A DNA stretch of 64,000 bases, taken from Desulfosporosinus lacus DSM 15449. Its GTDB lineage: Bacteria; Bacillota; Desulfitobacteriia; Desulfitobacteriales; Desulfitobacteriaceae. A program made the position numbers and the translations under genes. Of this stretch, positions 41,335-49,980 are shown piece after piece. Position 1 is the first letter of the stretch, and each line of letters opens with the position of its first letter. The notes under the pieces were generated by a model. It was given only the letters and a program-made list of their open reading frames with translations, did no database searches and had not been told where the DNA came from. The stretch lies in assembly GCF_900129935.1 (NCBI RefSeq), contig NZ_FQXJ01000018.1, forward strand, positions 1 to 64,000, given 5' to 3'.

Positions 41335-42242
41335 ATTTCTAAATCTCGCAACTTAATTATCAACCCGCGAAGATCCTTAGGAAAGGGAGCGCGAATTACG
41401 AGGGGAAGGCCAGTCGCAGGGTGCAGAAAGGCGTACATTGAAGAGTGTAAAGCATGACGGTCAAAAAAAGTCTTTGTTCCACCGTACAGGTCATCCCCGA
41501 TTAATGGATGCCCAAAACCTTCACAATGGACACGGATTTGATGGGTACGTCCGGTTTCTAAGATGAATTCAAGAAAAGTAGCGCTAGTATAGCGATGGAG
41601 GACACGGAAAAGTGTACGAGCCGACATACCATCGGGATTGATCTGGCGTTTGATAAAGCTATTCGGGGCAAAACCGATGGAATCGTCGATAGCTCCTTGA
41701 TTTTCCTGGACAACTCCCTCGACAAACCCATGGTATCGTTTGTGAATATGACCTCGCTCCAGTTGCCAAGCCAATTGTTGATGGGCGAATTGATTTTTAG
41801 CAATGACCACGACGCCTGAGGTGTTTCGATCTATCCTGTGGATTGGACGATACAGGCGATTTTCCCCCTTGCGCTCCCAATGGCCGATGACAGCATTACC
41901 TAAGGTGTTGGTGGGATAACGTCGGTTTGGATGCACCACCTGACCCACAGGTTTATTAACTGCTAACAGGTAGTCATCTTCATAAAGAATATCCAGGGGC
42001 AAGTCTTCACCAGGAATGCTGGCTTCTTCCTCGGAAAAAAGCTGCAGGGATAACATATCTCCTTCTTTCCCTCGTGCGGTTAAATAGGAAAAATTTCCAT
42101 TAACCCAAACCCGTTCTCCTTGTTTCAAGCGCTGGAGTAATTTGACCGAAAAGTGAAATTTGTGGAGCAGAATGGACAGATATTTATGACCAGAGTCTTC
42201 TGGTTGGAGACGATATTCCCAAAGAGTAGGTGGTGTATTCAT
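41331..42242 (-). CDS. RluA-family pseudouridine synthase
   Basis: A 303-residue RNA modification enzyme. An N-terminal S4-like part (about 1-75) is followed by the catalytic domain with the RluA motif HRIDRNTSGVVV, whose Asp is the catalytic nucleophile, and the C-terminal GRTHQIRVHCEGFGHPLIGD. The target uridine (rRNA or tRNA) cannot be told. The start is ATG 42242 behind CTAGGAGG; the longer frame to 42266 spans that box. Confidence 0.9.
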   Translation of the reverse strand: MNTPPTLWEYRLQPEDSGHKYLSILLHKFHFSVKLLQRLKQGERVWVNGNFSYLTARGKEGDMLSLQLFSEEEASIPGEDLPLDILYEDDYLLAVNKPVGQVVHPNRRYPTNTLGNAVIGHWERKGENRLYRPIHRIDRNTSGVVVIAKNQFAHQQLAWQLERGHIHKRYHGFVEGVVQENQGAIDDSIGFAPNSFIKRQINPDGMSARTLFRVLHRYTSATFLEFILETGRTHQIRVHCEGFGHPLIGDDLYGGTKTFFDRHALHSSMYAFLHPATGLPLVIRAPFPKDLRGLIIKLRDLEI

Positions 42243-42349
42243 ATTTCCTCCTAGCGATTTTTGCAATTCATTGAATTCAAGGAGTAAAACCTTTTTTGAG
42301 TGAACATACTCTTAATATGATCAAAAGGAAAATTAAGCAGGGTGCAGAA

Positions 42350-42461
42350 TAGTGAACTCGTTCAGCTAAAGCTGAACATCGGGGCTTCGGTAGGGGATTC
42401 TACCCCCACCGAAGTAGAAATCGGAACACCCACTTAAAGAAGTGGGAGTCTCGGAATTGAT
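42350..42461 (+). repeat. 112-nt interspersed repeat, copy 2
   Basis: Identical to 31604-31715 and in the same orientation. It begins TAGTGAACTCG and ends TCTCGGAATTGAT. The flanks differ, so it is a discrete mobile or dispersed unit. It lies 36 bp before the M29 aminopeptidase gene and could affect its expression. Confidence 0.75.
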
Positions 42462-42497
42462 AAAAGTCTATTAAAGCGCTTGTAAGGAGGACCTAAA

Positions 42498-43616
42498 GTG
42501 AAAGATCCCCGTATAGAAGAACTTGCGGATTCCTTAATAACATACTCAATTGGACTTCAGCCAGGTGAAAAAATCCTCATAGAAGTAATTGGTCCGGATA
42601 TTCCCCTCGCCCAAGCCTTGGTGCGTTATGCTTATAAGGCAGGTGGAGTGCCGTTTGTGTCTATTATTAATCATACCCTACTACGTGAACTATTAAAAGA
42701 ATTCTCTTTGGAACAGGCCCAAGCAATGACTCGTTGGGATTTGGCGCGCATGAAGGAAATGCAAGCTTATATCGGAATCAGGGGGGGAGATAACGTCAAT
42801 GAATGGGCTGACCTTCCCAGTGAATGCATGAAAACTTATTCGTCTAACTACCAAAAACCCGTACATACAGAGCAAAGAGTGCCGCATACACGGTGGTGTG
42901 TGTTGAGGTATCCAAATGCTGCAATGGCTCAGCTGGCAGATTCGAGCATTGAAGGCTTTGAGGACTTTTACTTTAAGGTGTGTAATTTGGATTACTCAAA
43001 GATGTCAAAGGCAATGGATCCGTTGAAAGAGTTAATGGAGAAGACAGACCGAGTGCGTATTGTTGGTCCCGGAACAGATTTGGAGTTCTCTATTAAAGGA
43101 ATGCCAGCCATAAAGTGCGATGGACACCTTAATATTCCGGATGGGGAAATATTCAGTGCTCCTCTAAAAGATTCCGTGAATGGACGGATTAGTTATAATA
43201 CACCGTCACTTTATCAAGGGTTCACTTACAATAACATTGTTTTAGACTTTGAAAACGGAAAGATTATTAAAGCAACTGCCAATGACACTGAACGAATAGA
43301 GTCTGTTTTTAACACTGACGATGGAGCAAGATATGTTGGAGAGTTCGCCATCGGAGTCAATCCATTTATTAGTACTCCTATGAAAGACACTCTTTTTGAT
43401 GAAAAAATTGATGGAAGCTTCCACTTTACCCCGGGATCCTGTTATGATGAGTGTAATAATGGAAATAAATCTGCTATTCACTGGGATTTAGTATGTATTC
43501 AGAGACCGGATTATGGCGGTGGTGAGATTTACTTTGACGATAGGTTAGTTCGAAAAGATGGGCGCTTTGTCTTGCCGGAACTTGAGGATTTGAACCCGGA
43601 AAATTTAAAATCTTAA
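42498..43616 (+). CDS. M29 family aminopeptidase
   Basis: A 372-residue metallopeptidase of the AmpS/PepS/aminopeptidase T family. The N-terminal domain starts with LADSLITYSIGLQPGEKILIEV. The C-terminal catalytic domain has GEFAIGVNPF, FHFTPGSCYDECNNGNKSAIHWDLV and the final GGGEIYFDDRLV, where the metal-binding Glu, His and Asp residues sit. It cleaves N-terminal residues from peptides in the cytosol. It starts behind AAGGAGG. A strong hairpin ends the transcript. Confidence 0.88.
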   Translation: MKDPRIEELADSLITYSIGLQPGEKILIEVIGPDIPLAQALVRYAYKAGGVPFVSIINHTLLRELLKEFSLEQAQAMTRWDLARMKEMQAYIGIRGGDNVNEWADLPSECMKTYSSNYQKPVHTEQRVPHTRWCVLRYPNAAMAQLADSSIEGFEDFYFKVCNLDYSKMSKAMDPLKELMEKTDRVRIVGPGTDLEFSIKGMPAIKCDGHLNIPDGEIFSAPLKDSVNGRISYNTPSLYQGFTYNNIVLDFENGKIIKATANDTERIESVFNTDDGARYVGEFAIGVNPFISTPMKDTLFDEKIDGSFHFTPGSCYDECNNGNKSAIHWDLVCIQRPDYGGGEIYFDDRLVRKDGRFVLPELEDLNPENLKS

Positions 43617-43638
43617 GGCTATCGGGGGCATTAGTAAC

Positions 43639-43687
43639 AGAATAAGTGCCACTCATCCGGATCTGGAAGATTAGTGGCACTTATTCT
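43639..43687 (+). terminator. Terminator of the M29 peptidase gene
   Basis: A perfect 15-bp stem (AGAATAAGTGCCACT / AGTGGCACTTATTCT) with a 19-nt loop. It also shows that the next gene cannot start at the upstream ATG at 43674, which lies inside the hairpin. Confidence 0.8.
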
Positions 43688-43724
43688 ATCTATAAATCTG
43701 GGTAAGGAGTCGATTATTAATTTC

Positions 43725-44606
43725 ATGAAGGGTCAACGATTACGATTAGTCTATAACCCCTACGCAGGAAGACGAAAACTAACCGTGCAACTGGATACTG
43801 TCATTCGCATTTTTCAAGAAAGTGGCAATGAGGTGTGTGTACATCGAGCATGTTCCCCGGAAGATATGGAACAAATCGCGTCCCGTAGCAGTGATGTCGA
43901 TCGTTTTGTTATTGCAGGAGGGGATGGCAGTATTCATCAAGCGGTCAACGGTCTATTAAAGATTCCAGAAGATCAACGTCCTGCACTTGGGATTTTACCG
44001 GTTGGAACCGCAAACGATTTAGCCTACGCCTTGCATTTACCTAAAAGCATTCCTGAAGCGTGTAAGGTTATTGCTAAGGGAAATGTGTTTAGAATGGATA
44101 CAGGCCAGGTCAATGATCGCTATTTTGTTAATGTAGCCAGCGCGGGGCTATTAACGGATGTATCTCAAAAAGTGGATACTCGTGTTAAAAATACCCTTGG
44201 ACAATTAGCTTATATTCTTAAAGGGATAGAAACACTTCCTTCTTTTCGACCCTTTCGCATTGAGTATGAGAAAGATGGTCAACAATTTACAGACGATGTC
44301 GTCTTGTTTTTAGCTGTAAATGGACATTCGGTGGGGGGACTCAGAAAGCTTGTGCCAAAAGCTTCTCTTACTGACGGATTACTGGAAGTTTTAATCGTAC
44401 CAGCGGCAGGTTGGCCTGAAACAATCCGACTGCTCTTAAATGTTTTGCGTGGAGAAAAAGTAAGTGCTGAAAAAATTAAAGAATTCCAGACCACAGAACT
44501 TACGATACTAACCGATCGCCCCATAAAATCTGATCTGGATGGAGAATATGGTCCGGAAAGCTCCTGGCATATTAAGATTGGACCGAAAATTTCAGTGCTT
44601 TGTTAA
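43725..44606 (+). CDS. YegS/BmrU-type diacylglycerol/lipid kinase
   Basis: A 293-residue lipid kinase. The N-terminal DAGK catalytic domain shows VYNPYAGRRK, VIAGGDGSIHQAVNGL (the nucleotide-binding GGDG) and LGILPVGTANDLAYAL. The C-terminal half is the beta-rich NAD-kinase-like domain with SDLDGEYG near the end. It phosphorylates diacylglycerol or a related lipid at the membrane. ATG 43725 is chosen because the open-frame start at 43674 is in the preceding terminator. The AAGGAG box at 43704-43709 is 15 bp away, so a rare start nearer to it (ATT 43716) is possible. Confidence 0.87.
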   Translation: MKGQRLRLVYNPYAGRRKLTVQLDTVIRIFQESGNEVCVHRACSPEDMEQIASRSSDVDRFVIAGGDGSIHQAVNGLLKIPEDQRPALGILPVGTANDLAYALHLPKSIPEACKVIAKGNVFRMDTGQVNDRYFVNVASAGLLTDVSQKVDTRVKNTLGQLAYILKGIETLPSFRPFRIEYEKDGQQFTDDVVLFLAVNGHSVGGLRKLVPKASLTDGLLEVLIVPAAGWPETIRLLLNVLRGEKVSAEKIKEFQTTELTILTDRPIKSDLDGEYGPESSWHIKIGPKISVLC

Positions 44607-44754
44607 CTGGCGCAGTCCTTCAAGGACTCGCCTTTGTTACTTAATGGACGAGGTTTATCTTTAGGAGTAGAAAATTACTCTGATGGGGAAAATACCTATA
44701 ATTTAAGTAAGTGAATTTAAATAATGCAGTTGGGATTATGATCGGAGGGATTTC

Positions 44755-46356
44755 ATGATCGGAACACCATTTCAACAGGAGGTCTTGAGAAGACTCAGTG
44801 ATCTTAGCCCTGTCTATATTGTAGGCGGTGCAGTTCGCGATGCGCAGTTAGGAATTCCCTCAAAAGATGTGGATGTGGTTACGACACTTTCCTTTGAGCA
44901 GATTGAGAATAAGCTGTCTGATTGGGGATATAATCCCCACATTATCGGGGCTCACCAGCCAACGGTTAGCCTATTTCAAGATAAAGACCGAGTAGATATA
45001 TCGGTGTTTTCAGGAGACGTTGAAAAAGACGCCCTGCGCAGAGATTTTACCCTGAATGCAATTTATCAAGATATTCAAACCGGAGAGTTGAAAGACCCCT
45101 TAAATGGCCTTAAAGCCTTGAGGGAAAGAAGACTGGAAGCATGCGGACGGGCAGAGGCCCGTTTCCAAGAAGATGCGATTCGGATTTTGCGTCTTATTCG
45201 TTTAGCTGTCCGTTATGATTGTGTCATTGAGCCAGAAACTTGGCAGGCAGCATATAACAATATCTCCTTAATCCAAGGTGTTTCCGTGGAACGAGTTACA
45301 GAGGAATTAGGTAAAATTCTTATTCTTGAAGAGATCGACAAGGCTTTAGGCTTCCTCGATGATTTGGGATATTTTAAAATGTATATCCCTGAGCTGGCTA
45401 GGCTAAAAGGACTTGTTCAAAATCGATATCATACTAAAGATGCCTGGGAACATACCCGACATGTGGTGAAAAATACACCCCATCGAGTACTCTTACGTTT
45501 AGCGGCCTTATTACATGATATGGGGAAATGGGAAACTGCCAGTCGGGAATGTTATGCCTGGGGAACAATCAAATCGACAACTCAGGGCTATATGGTCAAT
45601 GAATTTAAGTTGGTTGGGAAAAGCTTGGAGAAATGGATCGATAGAGAAGTAGAGGTCCACGGGGGAAGATTAGATAATTACCAGGATACCATTGTCGTAA
45701 AACGCATTAAACTAGAGCGAGCTGTGCATAGGAAACAATTTGAAATGGTTCCGGAGGGGAAACGGCACTTTTTACAGCACGAAAAGGAAAGTGCCCGTTT
45801 AGTTAAGGAATTCTTGTCTCGTTTTCGCTGGACAATCGTTCTTCCAGGGGGGAGTAAAGGAGAAGGAGAACTTCACTTTTTAGTAGGACATCATATGTTA
45901 GGGACATTAACCTTCATGAGTGAATTAAAGGGAGAAATGCAAAATACTAAAATTCATCTGAAAGCTCGTCGCTTTGCCTGGGATGTCGGGTGGAACGGTC
46001 AGAACTTTAACTCGCAAAGAGTGGAGAATTTACTCGACTTGTGGAAGGCAGACTTTCTTGGGGGTAAGCAGGATGCCGAAAAGAATTTAAGCCGGCTTGA
46101 CGGGATTCAGGGTGAAATCCGCAATGCCTGTATTTTCTTGGCTGAGCGAGCCCGTCTTCTGGAATGGGGATTCTTCGAGGAATTTGCCCGTGAAAAAGGG
46201 CTTGAAGGGGAGCGGTTTGGTCATTTCAAAGAACATGTTCGCAAAAAAGTTATGATGGATACTAAATATGTCTTAAATGATCCGCAATTTCTGGAAAAGG
46301 AATACAAGCTTTATTGCTCTGGTCAGACTCCTTATACCGCTAGGTGGCACCACTAA
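44755..46356 (+). CDS. CCA-adding/poly(A) polymerase family nucleotidyltransferase with HD domain
   Basis: A 533-residue protein. The N-terminal class II nucleotidyltransferase core has YIVGGAVRDAQLG and the metal-binding DVDVV, then RRDFTLNAIY and the RNA-binding EDAIRILRLIRLAVRYD. A central HD domain shows LLRLAALLHDMGKW. The remaining 200 residues are mostly helical. It could be the tRNA CCA-adding enzyme. All fifteen tRNAs here already encode CCA, so a repair role or a related nucleotide-adding function is likely. It is longer than the usual 400-470 residues. Confidence 0.85.
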   Translation: MIGTPFQQEVLRRLSDLSPVYIVGGAVRDAQLGIPSKDVDVVTTLSFEQIENKLSDWGYNPHIIGAHQPTVSLFQDKDRVDISVFSGDVEKDALRRDFTLNAIYQDIQTGELKDPLNGLKALRERRLEACGRAEARFQEDAIRILRLIRLAVRYDCVIEPETWQAAYNNISLIQGVSVERVTEELGKILILEEIDKALGFLDDLGYFKMYIPELARLKGLVQNRYHTKDAWEHTRHVVKNTPHRVLLRLAALLHDMGKWETASRECYAWGTIKSTTQGYMVNEFKLVGKSLEKWIDREVEVHGGRLDNYQDTIVVKRIKLERAVHRKQFEMVPEGKRHFLQHEKESARLVKEFLSRFRWTIVLPGGSKGEGELHFLVGHHMLGTLTFMSELKGEMQNTKIHLKARRFAWDVGWNGQNFNSQRVENLLDLWKADFLGGKQDAEKNLSRLDGIQGEIRNACIFLAERARLLEWGFFEEFAREKGLEGERFGHFKEHVRKKVMMDTKYVLNDPQFLEKEYKLYCSGQTPYTARWHH

Positions 46357-46563
46357 TACTAATATCTTGTCATCCTAGGGCGTTGCTCTATCTGTACGTC
46401 CTATTCGAGTCATGGCTTTCGCCCGAAGCCTGGAACAGTCAAGTCTTCCAAGAAGCAAGAGGGTGTCATCATTACTATTAAATAATCGATTATAGCTTAT
46501 AAATATCTTGACCTGAATGAATTATCAAGTTATAATAATTCCAATGAAGGGCGGTGCTAATTA

Positions 46564-47205
46564 ATGGAAAAACGTTGGCGTTGTACGATATGCGGGTATA
46601 TACATACCGGGGAGAATCCTCCAGAAACCTGTCCGATTTGCGGGTATGATGCGAGTTACTTTGAACTAGTTACGGATGAGAAGGAAGCTAGTGTCGAAGT
46701 AAAATCAGTCCCTAAGCCGGTAACCGTTCAGCCAGATAAAGCTGCTGCAATTCGTCAAGCACTTTATCGAATTTCCTATGGTCTCTATATTATTACGGCT
46801 CACGCTGAAGGTAAGGATAACGGGCAATGTGCAAACACCTGTTTTCAAATTACATCTGACCCCGCAAAAGTAGCTATTGGGATTAATAAACAAAACTATA
46901 CTCATGAGTTAATTCAGAAGAGTGGCAAGTTTGGGGTTTCAGTATTAAGTCAAACGGGTCATGACTATGCCCGTGGGTTTGGGTACCGATCAGGTCGGGA
47001 TGTCAATAAGTTTGAGGGTGTAGCAGTCCATCGTGGAGAATCGGGAATTCTCTTGCTCGACGATGTGCTTGTAACTATGGAGGCAACGGTTACAGGGCAG
47101 TTAGATTCCGGAACCCATACCCTATTTCTTGGGGATGTTACGGCAGGGGAGATCCTGCAAGAAGGGGATCCAATGACCTATGCCTTTTTTAGGGCGTCAA
47201 AGTAA
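46564..47205 (+). CDS. Rubredoxin-flavin reductase fusion (high molecular weight rubredoxin type)
   Basis: A 213-residue fusion. A rubredoxin-like N-terminal domain (CTICGYIHTGENPPETCPICGYD, residues 7-28) is joined through a Pro/Lys-rich linker to an FMN-binding flavin reductase domain (about 55-213; ALYRISYGLYIITA and ANTCFQITSDPAKVAIGINK). Proteins of this build (Hrb of Moorella) pass NADH electrons to flavodiiron or rubrerythrin partners in oxygen, peroxide or NO detoxification. A rubrerythrin is encoded 12 kb upstream. It starts behind GAAGGGCGG and is monocistronic with its own terminator. Confidence 0.88.
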   Translation: MEKRWRCTICGYIHTGENPPETCPICGYDASYFELVTDEKEASVEVKSVPKPVTVQPDKAAAIRQALYRISYGLYIITAHAEGKDNGQCANTCFQITSDPAKVAIGINKQNYTHELIQKSGKFGVSVLSQTGHDYARGFGYRSGRDVNKFEGVAVHRGESGILLLDDVLVTMEATVTGQLDSGTHTLFLGDVTAGEILQEGDPMTYAFFRASK

Positions 47206-47245
47206 ACTATCTGGCTTACTTTAAGATGAATACGGGATTTTCTTT

Positions 47246-47287
47246 AAAGCATAAAACCATTGTATTAGCGATGGTTTTATGCTTTTG
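47246..47287 (+). terminator. Terminator of the rubredoxin fusion gene
   Basis: A perfect 15-bp stem (AAAGCATAAAACCAT / ATGGTTTTATGCTTT), followed by TGTG. Confidence 0.85.
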
Positions 47288-47359
47288 TGTTAGAATGTGT
47301 AAAAACCAGATGGCGATTGTTAATTTATGGTTTCCCAAATCTAAGGTATGGTATAATAA

Positions 47360-47570
47360 AATAAGGAACTTGTTTGTCAAATTCAAAAAAGCCGTGAAGA
47401 TCGAGAAAACGGACGTGTTTAAGGTAAAGAAGTAGGGCTAGAGTATTTGAAAAAAAAGGTTGAGGAATTTGAACATGGACAAAGCCTATAACGTCTATTG
47501 GTCGCAAACGGCTCTGGATGAACTGAGCAATAAACATAAGCGAGAAAATGTGTATTGGAGACAGAAGTGA
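47360..47570 (+). pseudogene. Possible toxin-antitoxin remnant (ParE/RelE-type)
   Basis: The reading frame NKELVCQIQKSREDRENGR runs to a stop at about 47392. After a frame change, GKEVGLEYLKKKVEEFEHGQSL ends at about 47492, which looks like an antitoxin C terminus. Overlapping it, ATG 47475 opens a 31-residue frame, MDKAYNVYWSQTALDELSNK, that resembles the start of a ParE/RelE toxin and then stops at 47570. Both genes appear broken. The similarity is judged by eye and is weak. Confidence 0.3.
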
Positions 47571-47609
47571 CTTAGAGCGCAATGAGAAAATTACTCGGGA
47601 AGGAAGTCC

Positions 47610-48662
47610 ATGGATATTCTTAAACAGACGCAGTGGAAAATGAACATAAAAAAATGGGCAAGCGAATTGGGTTTTGTCTCAGTTGGGTTTACCACTGCTG
47701 AACCCATCGATAGTCTGGCCCCATTCCTACAAGCGCGAATAGATCAGGGCTTGGCGACACCTTTTGAGAGCAAGGAAATTAATCGGCGGATTGATCCTCA
47801 AGCAGATTGGCAAGACTGTCAGACGGTCGTTGTGTTAGCCTTTCCGCTTCCATTAACGGTTCCGCTCCAAGAAGGAGAAGGTATCATTGCGCGCTCGGCA
47901 GTGGGAGAGGACTATCACCGGGTTATCTCTCGGAAAATCAATCAGCTAGTTGATACTATGGTGAAGAATAGTTGGCTGGGGTCCTCCCGCTTTCAGGTGG
48001 ATACAGGGCCTTTAGTTGAGCGTGCCTTTGCGACACGTGCAGGGATTGGCTGGATTGGCCGGAACCAACAACTGATAATTCCGGGGCAGGGTTCTTTTGT
48101 GGTCCTTGCCCTGCTTCTTTTAGATCAAGAGATTATACCGGATGAGCCTTTACCCCCCGGACAATGCGGGAGTTGCCAAAAATGTGTTCAGGCATGTCCT
48201 GCCCAGATTCTGGGCAAAGAACCGTTTGCTGCTAATAAATGTGTTTCTTATCTAACTCAGAGCAAAGAGGTGCTTACTCCTGAAGAGCAGCACCTCTTTG
48301 GGTTGCGAATTTTTGGTTGCGATACTTGTCAAGAGGTGTGCCCGCACAATCAAAACTGGCTGGGGAAGGAACAATTGTCTACTGATCTAAGTGCCAGTCT
48401 ATCAACAACCCCGATTCCACACAGTCGAGGGGTTAGTCTACTCGAAACTCTTAATTTAACTAAAGGTGAGTTTGTAAAACACTATAAGGTAACTGCAGCA
48501 GGATGGCGTGGTAAGGGAGTTCTTCAGAGAAATGCTTTCTTAGCCTTAGGGAATGCTCAGGTAAATAGAAGTGATCAATGGTTGAAAGATTGTGAAAAGG
48601 ATAAATCAGTTCCGCCGATGATTTTGCCATACCTTCAGGATAGTTCTGAAAGATGTGAGTAA
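47610..48662 (+). CDS. queG: Epoxyqueuosine reductase
   Basis: A 350-residue cobalamin- and iron-sulfur-dependent enzyme making queuosine in tRNA. The core motif DTGPLVERAFATRAGIGWIGRN contains the catalytic Asp131. Two ferredoxin motifs follow: Cys186-x2-Cys189-x2-Cys192-x3-Cys196 and Cys237-x2-Cys240-x3-Cys244. The C-terminal part (about 290-350) has a HEAT-like helical stretch. The tRNA-Tyr, -Asn and -Asp genes in the cluster at 28-30 kb (anticodons GTA, GTT, GTC) are its expected substrates. It starts behind GGGAAGGAAG. Confidence 0.93.
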   Translation: MDILKQTQWKMNIKKWASELGFVSVGFTTAEPIDSLAPFLQARIDQGLATPFESKEINRRIDPQADWQDCQTVVVLAFPLPLTVPLQEGEGIIARSAVGEDYHRVISRKINQLVDTMVKNSWLGSSRFQVDTGPLVERAFATRAGIGWIGRNQQLIIPGQGSFVVLALLLLDQEIIPDEPLPPGQCGSCQKCVQACPAQILGKEPFAANKCVSYLTQSKEVLTPEEQHLFGLRIFGCDTCQEVCPHNQNWLGKEQLSTDLSASLSTTPIPHSRGVSLLETLNLTKGEFVKHYKVTAAGWRGKGVLQRNAFLALGNAQVNRSDQWLKDCEKDKSVPPMILPYLQDSSERCE

Positions 48663-48734
48663 ACCTGAAGTTGAAGTAGTTGAGGTATGTACTTTAGTTT
48701 TCTCTTTTTGCGTGGAATAGGAGGAGACATTTTT

Positions 48735-49649
48735 ATGCAAGGGGATCGGGACGTTATCAGACAAGCAATGTTACAATTAGTAAATGATTATTTTACGGTA
48801 AAAGAACTAAATAGCTATATGTCAGAATTCGTTACATTCAAAATGAAAGGTAACTTTCCTTTTGGTCAGCTTGTTATTTTGCATTACCGGATGTTTGATG
48901 GTCAGTCGAAAGACATCTTTCAAGCTGCAGCTTCGGTTGAGCTTATGATTCTTTCTCTAGACATATTTGACGACTTGCAGGATCAAGATAATTTCTCAGT
49001 ACCTTGGCATAAAATTGACCAAGCTTTAGCTATGAACATAGCTACGGGTCTGCTAGTGCTTAGTACAAAAGCGTTAGAACAAACGTCATTTGACCGAAAT
49101 AGAAAGAAAATGGCAAGCGACTACCTAAATACGTGTGTGCTAAAGGCGATTAATGGTCAACACACTGATCTTATGGATTCGATTGAATCTGAAGAGGATT
49201 ATATCCAAATGGTTAGGGGAAAATCAGGGTCTCTTATGGCTGCCGCATGTTTGGTAGGAACAGTTTTAGCCGGCGGAAATCATTATGATAGTGTCAATAA
49301 ATATGCGGAGCATATCGGGATAATCGCCCAAATTAAGAATGATATTAAGGATATCTGCCGGTGGGATGAAAAAAATGACCTGATCAATAGGAAAAAGACT
49401 CTTCTTACCCTATATTTACTTAAGAATCAACAACCGCAATATCAGTTTGCCAGGGACTATTTTAGTGGTAAACTGGCAAAAGGAGAACTAGTAAAAAGAA
49501 ACGTAGAAATTCAAGAGTTAATTGAAAAATCCGGTGCTCTTGAATATGCACGCGTTATTATGAGGCTAAATCAGTTACAAGCTATTGATCTAATCGATAG
49601 TATAGGTATAGGGCAAGAATGGAAGGAAAAGTTGGTGCAATATATCTAG
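48735..49649 (+). CDS. comQ: ComQ-like isoprenyl transferase for the ComX pheromone
   Basis: A 304-residue all-helical protein of the polyprenyl synthase fold. The first aspartate motif is DDLQD (79-83) and the second is KNDIKD (about 201-206). The second is degenerate relative to chain-making synthases, as in ComQ. It would attach a geranyl or farnesyl group to a tryptophan of ComX and help process it. The assignment rests on the gene order comQ-comX-comP-comA, all present here. The start is ATG 48735 behind AGGAGGAGA; the open frame begins earlier, at 48687, without a box. Confidence 0.88.
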   Translation: MQGDRDVIRQAMLQLVNDYFTVKELNSYMSEFVTFKMKGNFPFGQLVILHYRMFDGQSKDIFQAAASVELMILSLDIFDDLQDQDNFSVPWHKIDQALAMNIATGLLVLSTKALEQTSFDRNRKKMASDYLNTCVLKAINGQHTDLMDSIESEEDYIQMVRGKSGSLMAAACLVGTVLAGGNHYDSVNKYAEHIGIIAQIKNDIKDICRWDEKNDLINRKKTLLTLYLLKNQQPQYQFARDYFSGKLAKGELVKRNVEIQELIEKSGALEYARVIMRLNQLQAIDLIDSIGIGQEWKEKLVQYI

Positions 49650-49672
49650 ACCTTCTGTTCCCCGCAATATAA

Positions 49673-49688
49673 TTGCGGAAAACCGCAG
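49673..49688 (+). promoter_or_regulatory. ComA-box-like site upstream of comX
   Basis: TTGCGG-AAAA-CCGCAG matches the Bacillus ComA box TTGCGG-N4-CCGCAA with one mismatch. A third half-site, CCGCAA, lies just upstream (49662-49667) and forms CCGCAAT-ATA-ATTGCGG. It is about 14 bp upstream of a TTGGCG -35 box. Confidence 0.65.
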
Positions 49689-49693
49689 CACTG

Positions 49694-49723
49694 TTGGCGG
49701 GGTCAAGCGGTAGATTTTATGAT
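49694..49723 (+). promoter_or_regulatory. Predicted comX promoter
   Basis: TTGGCG (49694-49699), an 18-bp spacer and TATGAT (49718-49723). The ComA-like site is centred near -50 relative to the implied start. The promoter is weak by consensus, which suits an activated promoter. Confidence 0.5.
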
Positions 49724-49756
49724 AGAATTTTGATAAAAGTAAAGGGGGAAAAGGGT

Positions 49757-49924
49757 ATGTTGCAAAATGTTGTTGAGTATTTAATCCAAAATCCTGATGT
49801 CAAAGAGAGAGTACAAGAAGGGACAGCAAGCTTAATAGGATTAACAGAAATGGAACAAAAGGCAGTTCTTGATGTTTTTGAAAGTCCAGATTGCACTTCT
49901 GTATCGCCACTATTGTATTGGTAA
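49757..49924 (+). CDS. comX: ComX pheromone precursor
   Basis: A 55-residue peptide. The N-terminal VVEYLIQNPDVKERVQEGTASLIGL matches the leader of Bacillus ComX precursors (YLIxNPxVxxxVxxGxASLIG). The C-terminal tail DCTSVSPLLYW ends in tryptophan, the residue that is isoprenylated by ComQ. The mature signal would be the last 6-10 residues. Having the tryptophan at the very end is less common than a position a few residues in. The start is ATG 49757 behind AAAGGGGGAAAAGGG. The gene ends before a hairpin that separates it from comP. Confidence 0.85.
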   Translation: MLQNVVEYLIQNPDVKERVQEGTASLIGLTEMEQKAVLDVFESPDCTSVSPLLYW

Positions 49925-49935
49925 AAGACCCACGA

Positions 49936-49964
49936 AGAGTCAGGATATCTCCTGACTCTTTTTA
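49936..49964 (+). terminator. Terminator/attenuator between comX and comP
   Basis: A perfect 10-bp stem (AGAGTCAGGA / TCCTGACTCT) with a 4-nt loop runs into TTTT. The comP ribosome binding site GGAAGGAG follows 3 bp later, so comP is expressed by read-through or from its own promoter. Confidence 0.8.
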
Positions 49965-49980
49965 TGGAAGGAGATCTCGT

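Noticed and set aside
47226-47435. 69-residue open frame after the rubredoxin fusion gene
   Set aside because: It starts before and reads through a perfect 15-bp terminator hairpin and overlaps the toxin-antitoxin remnant in another frame.
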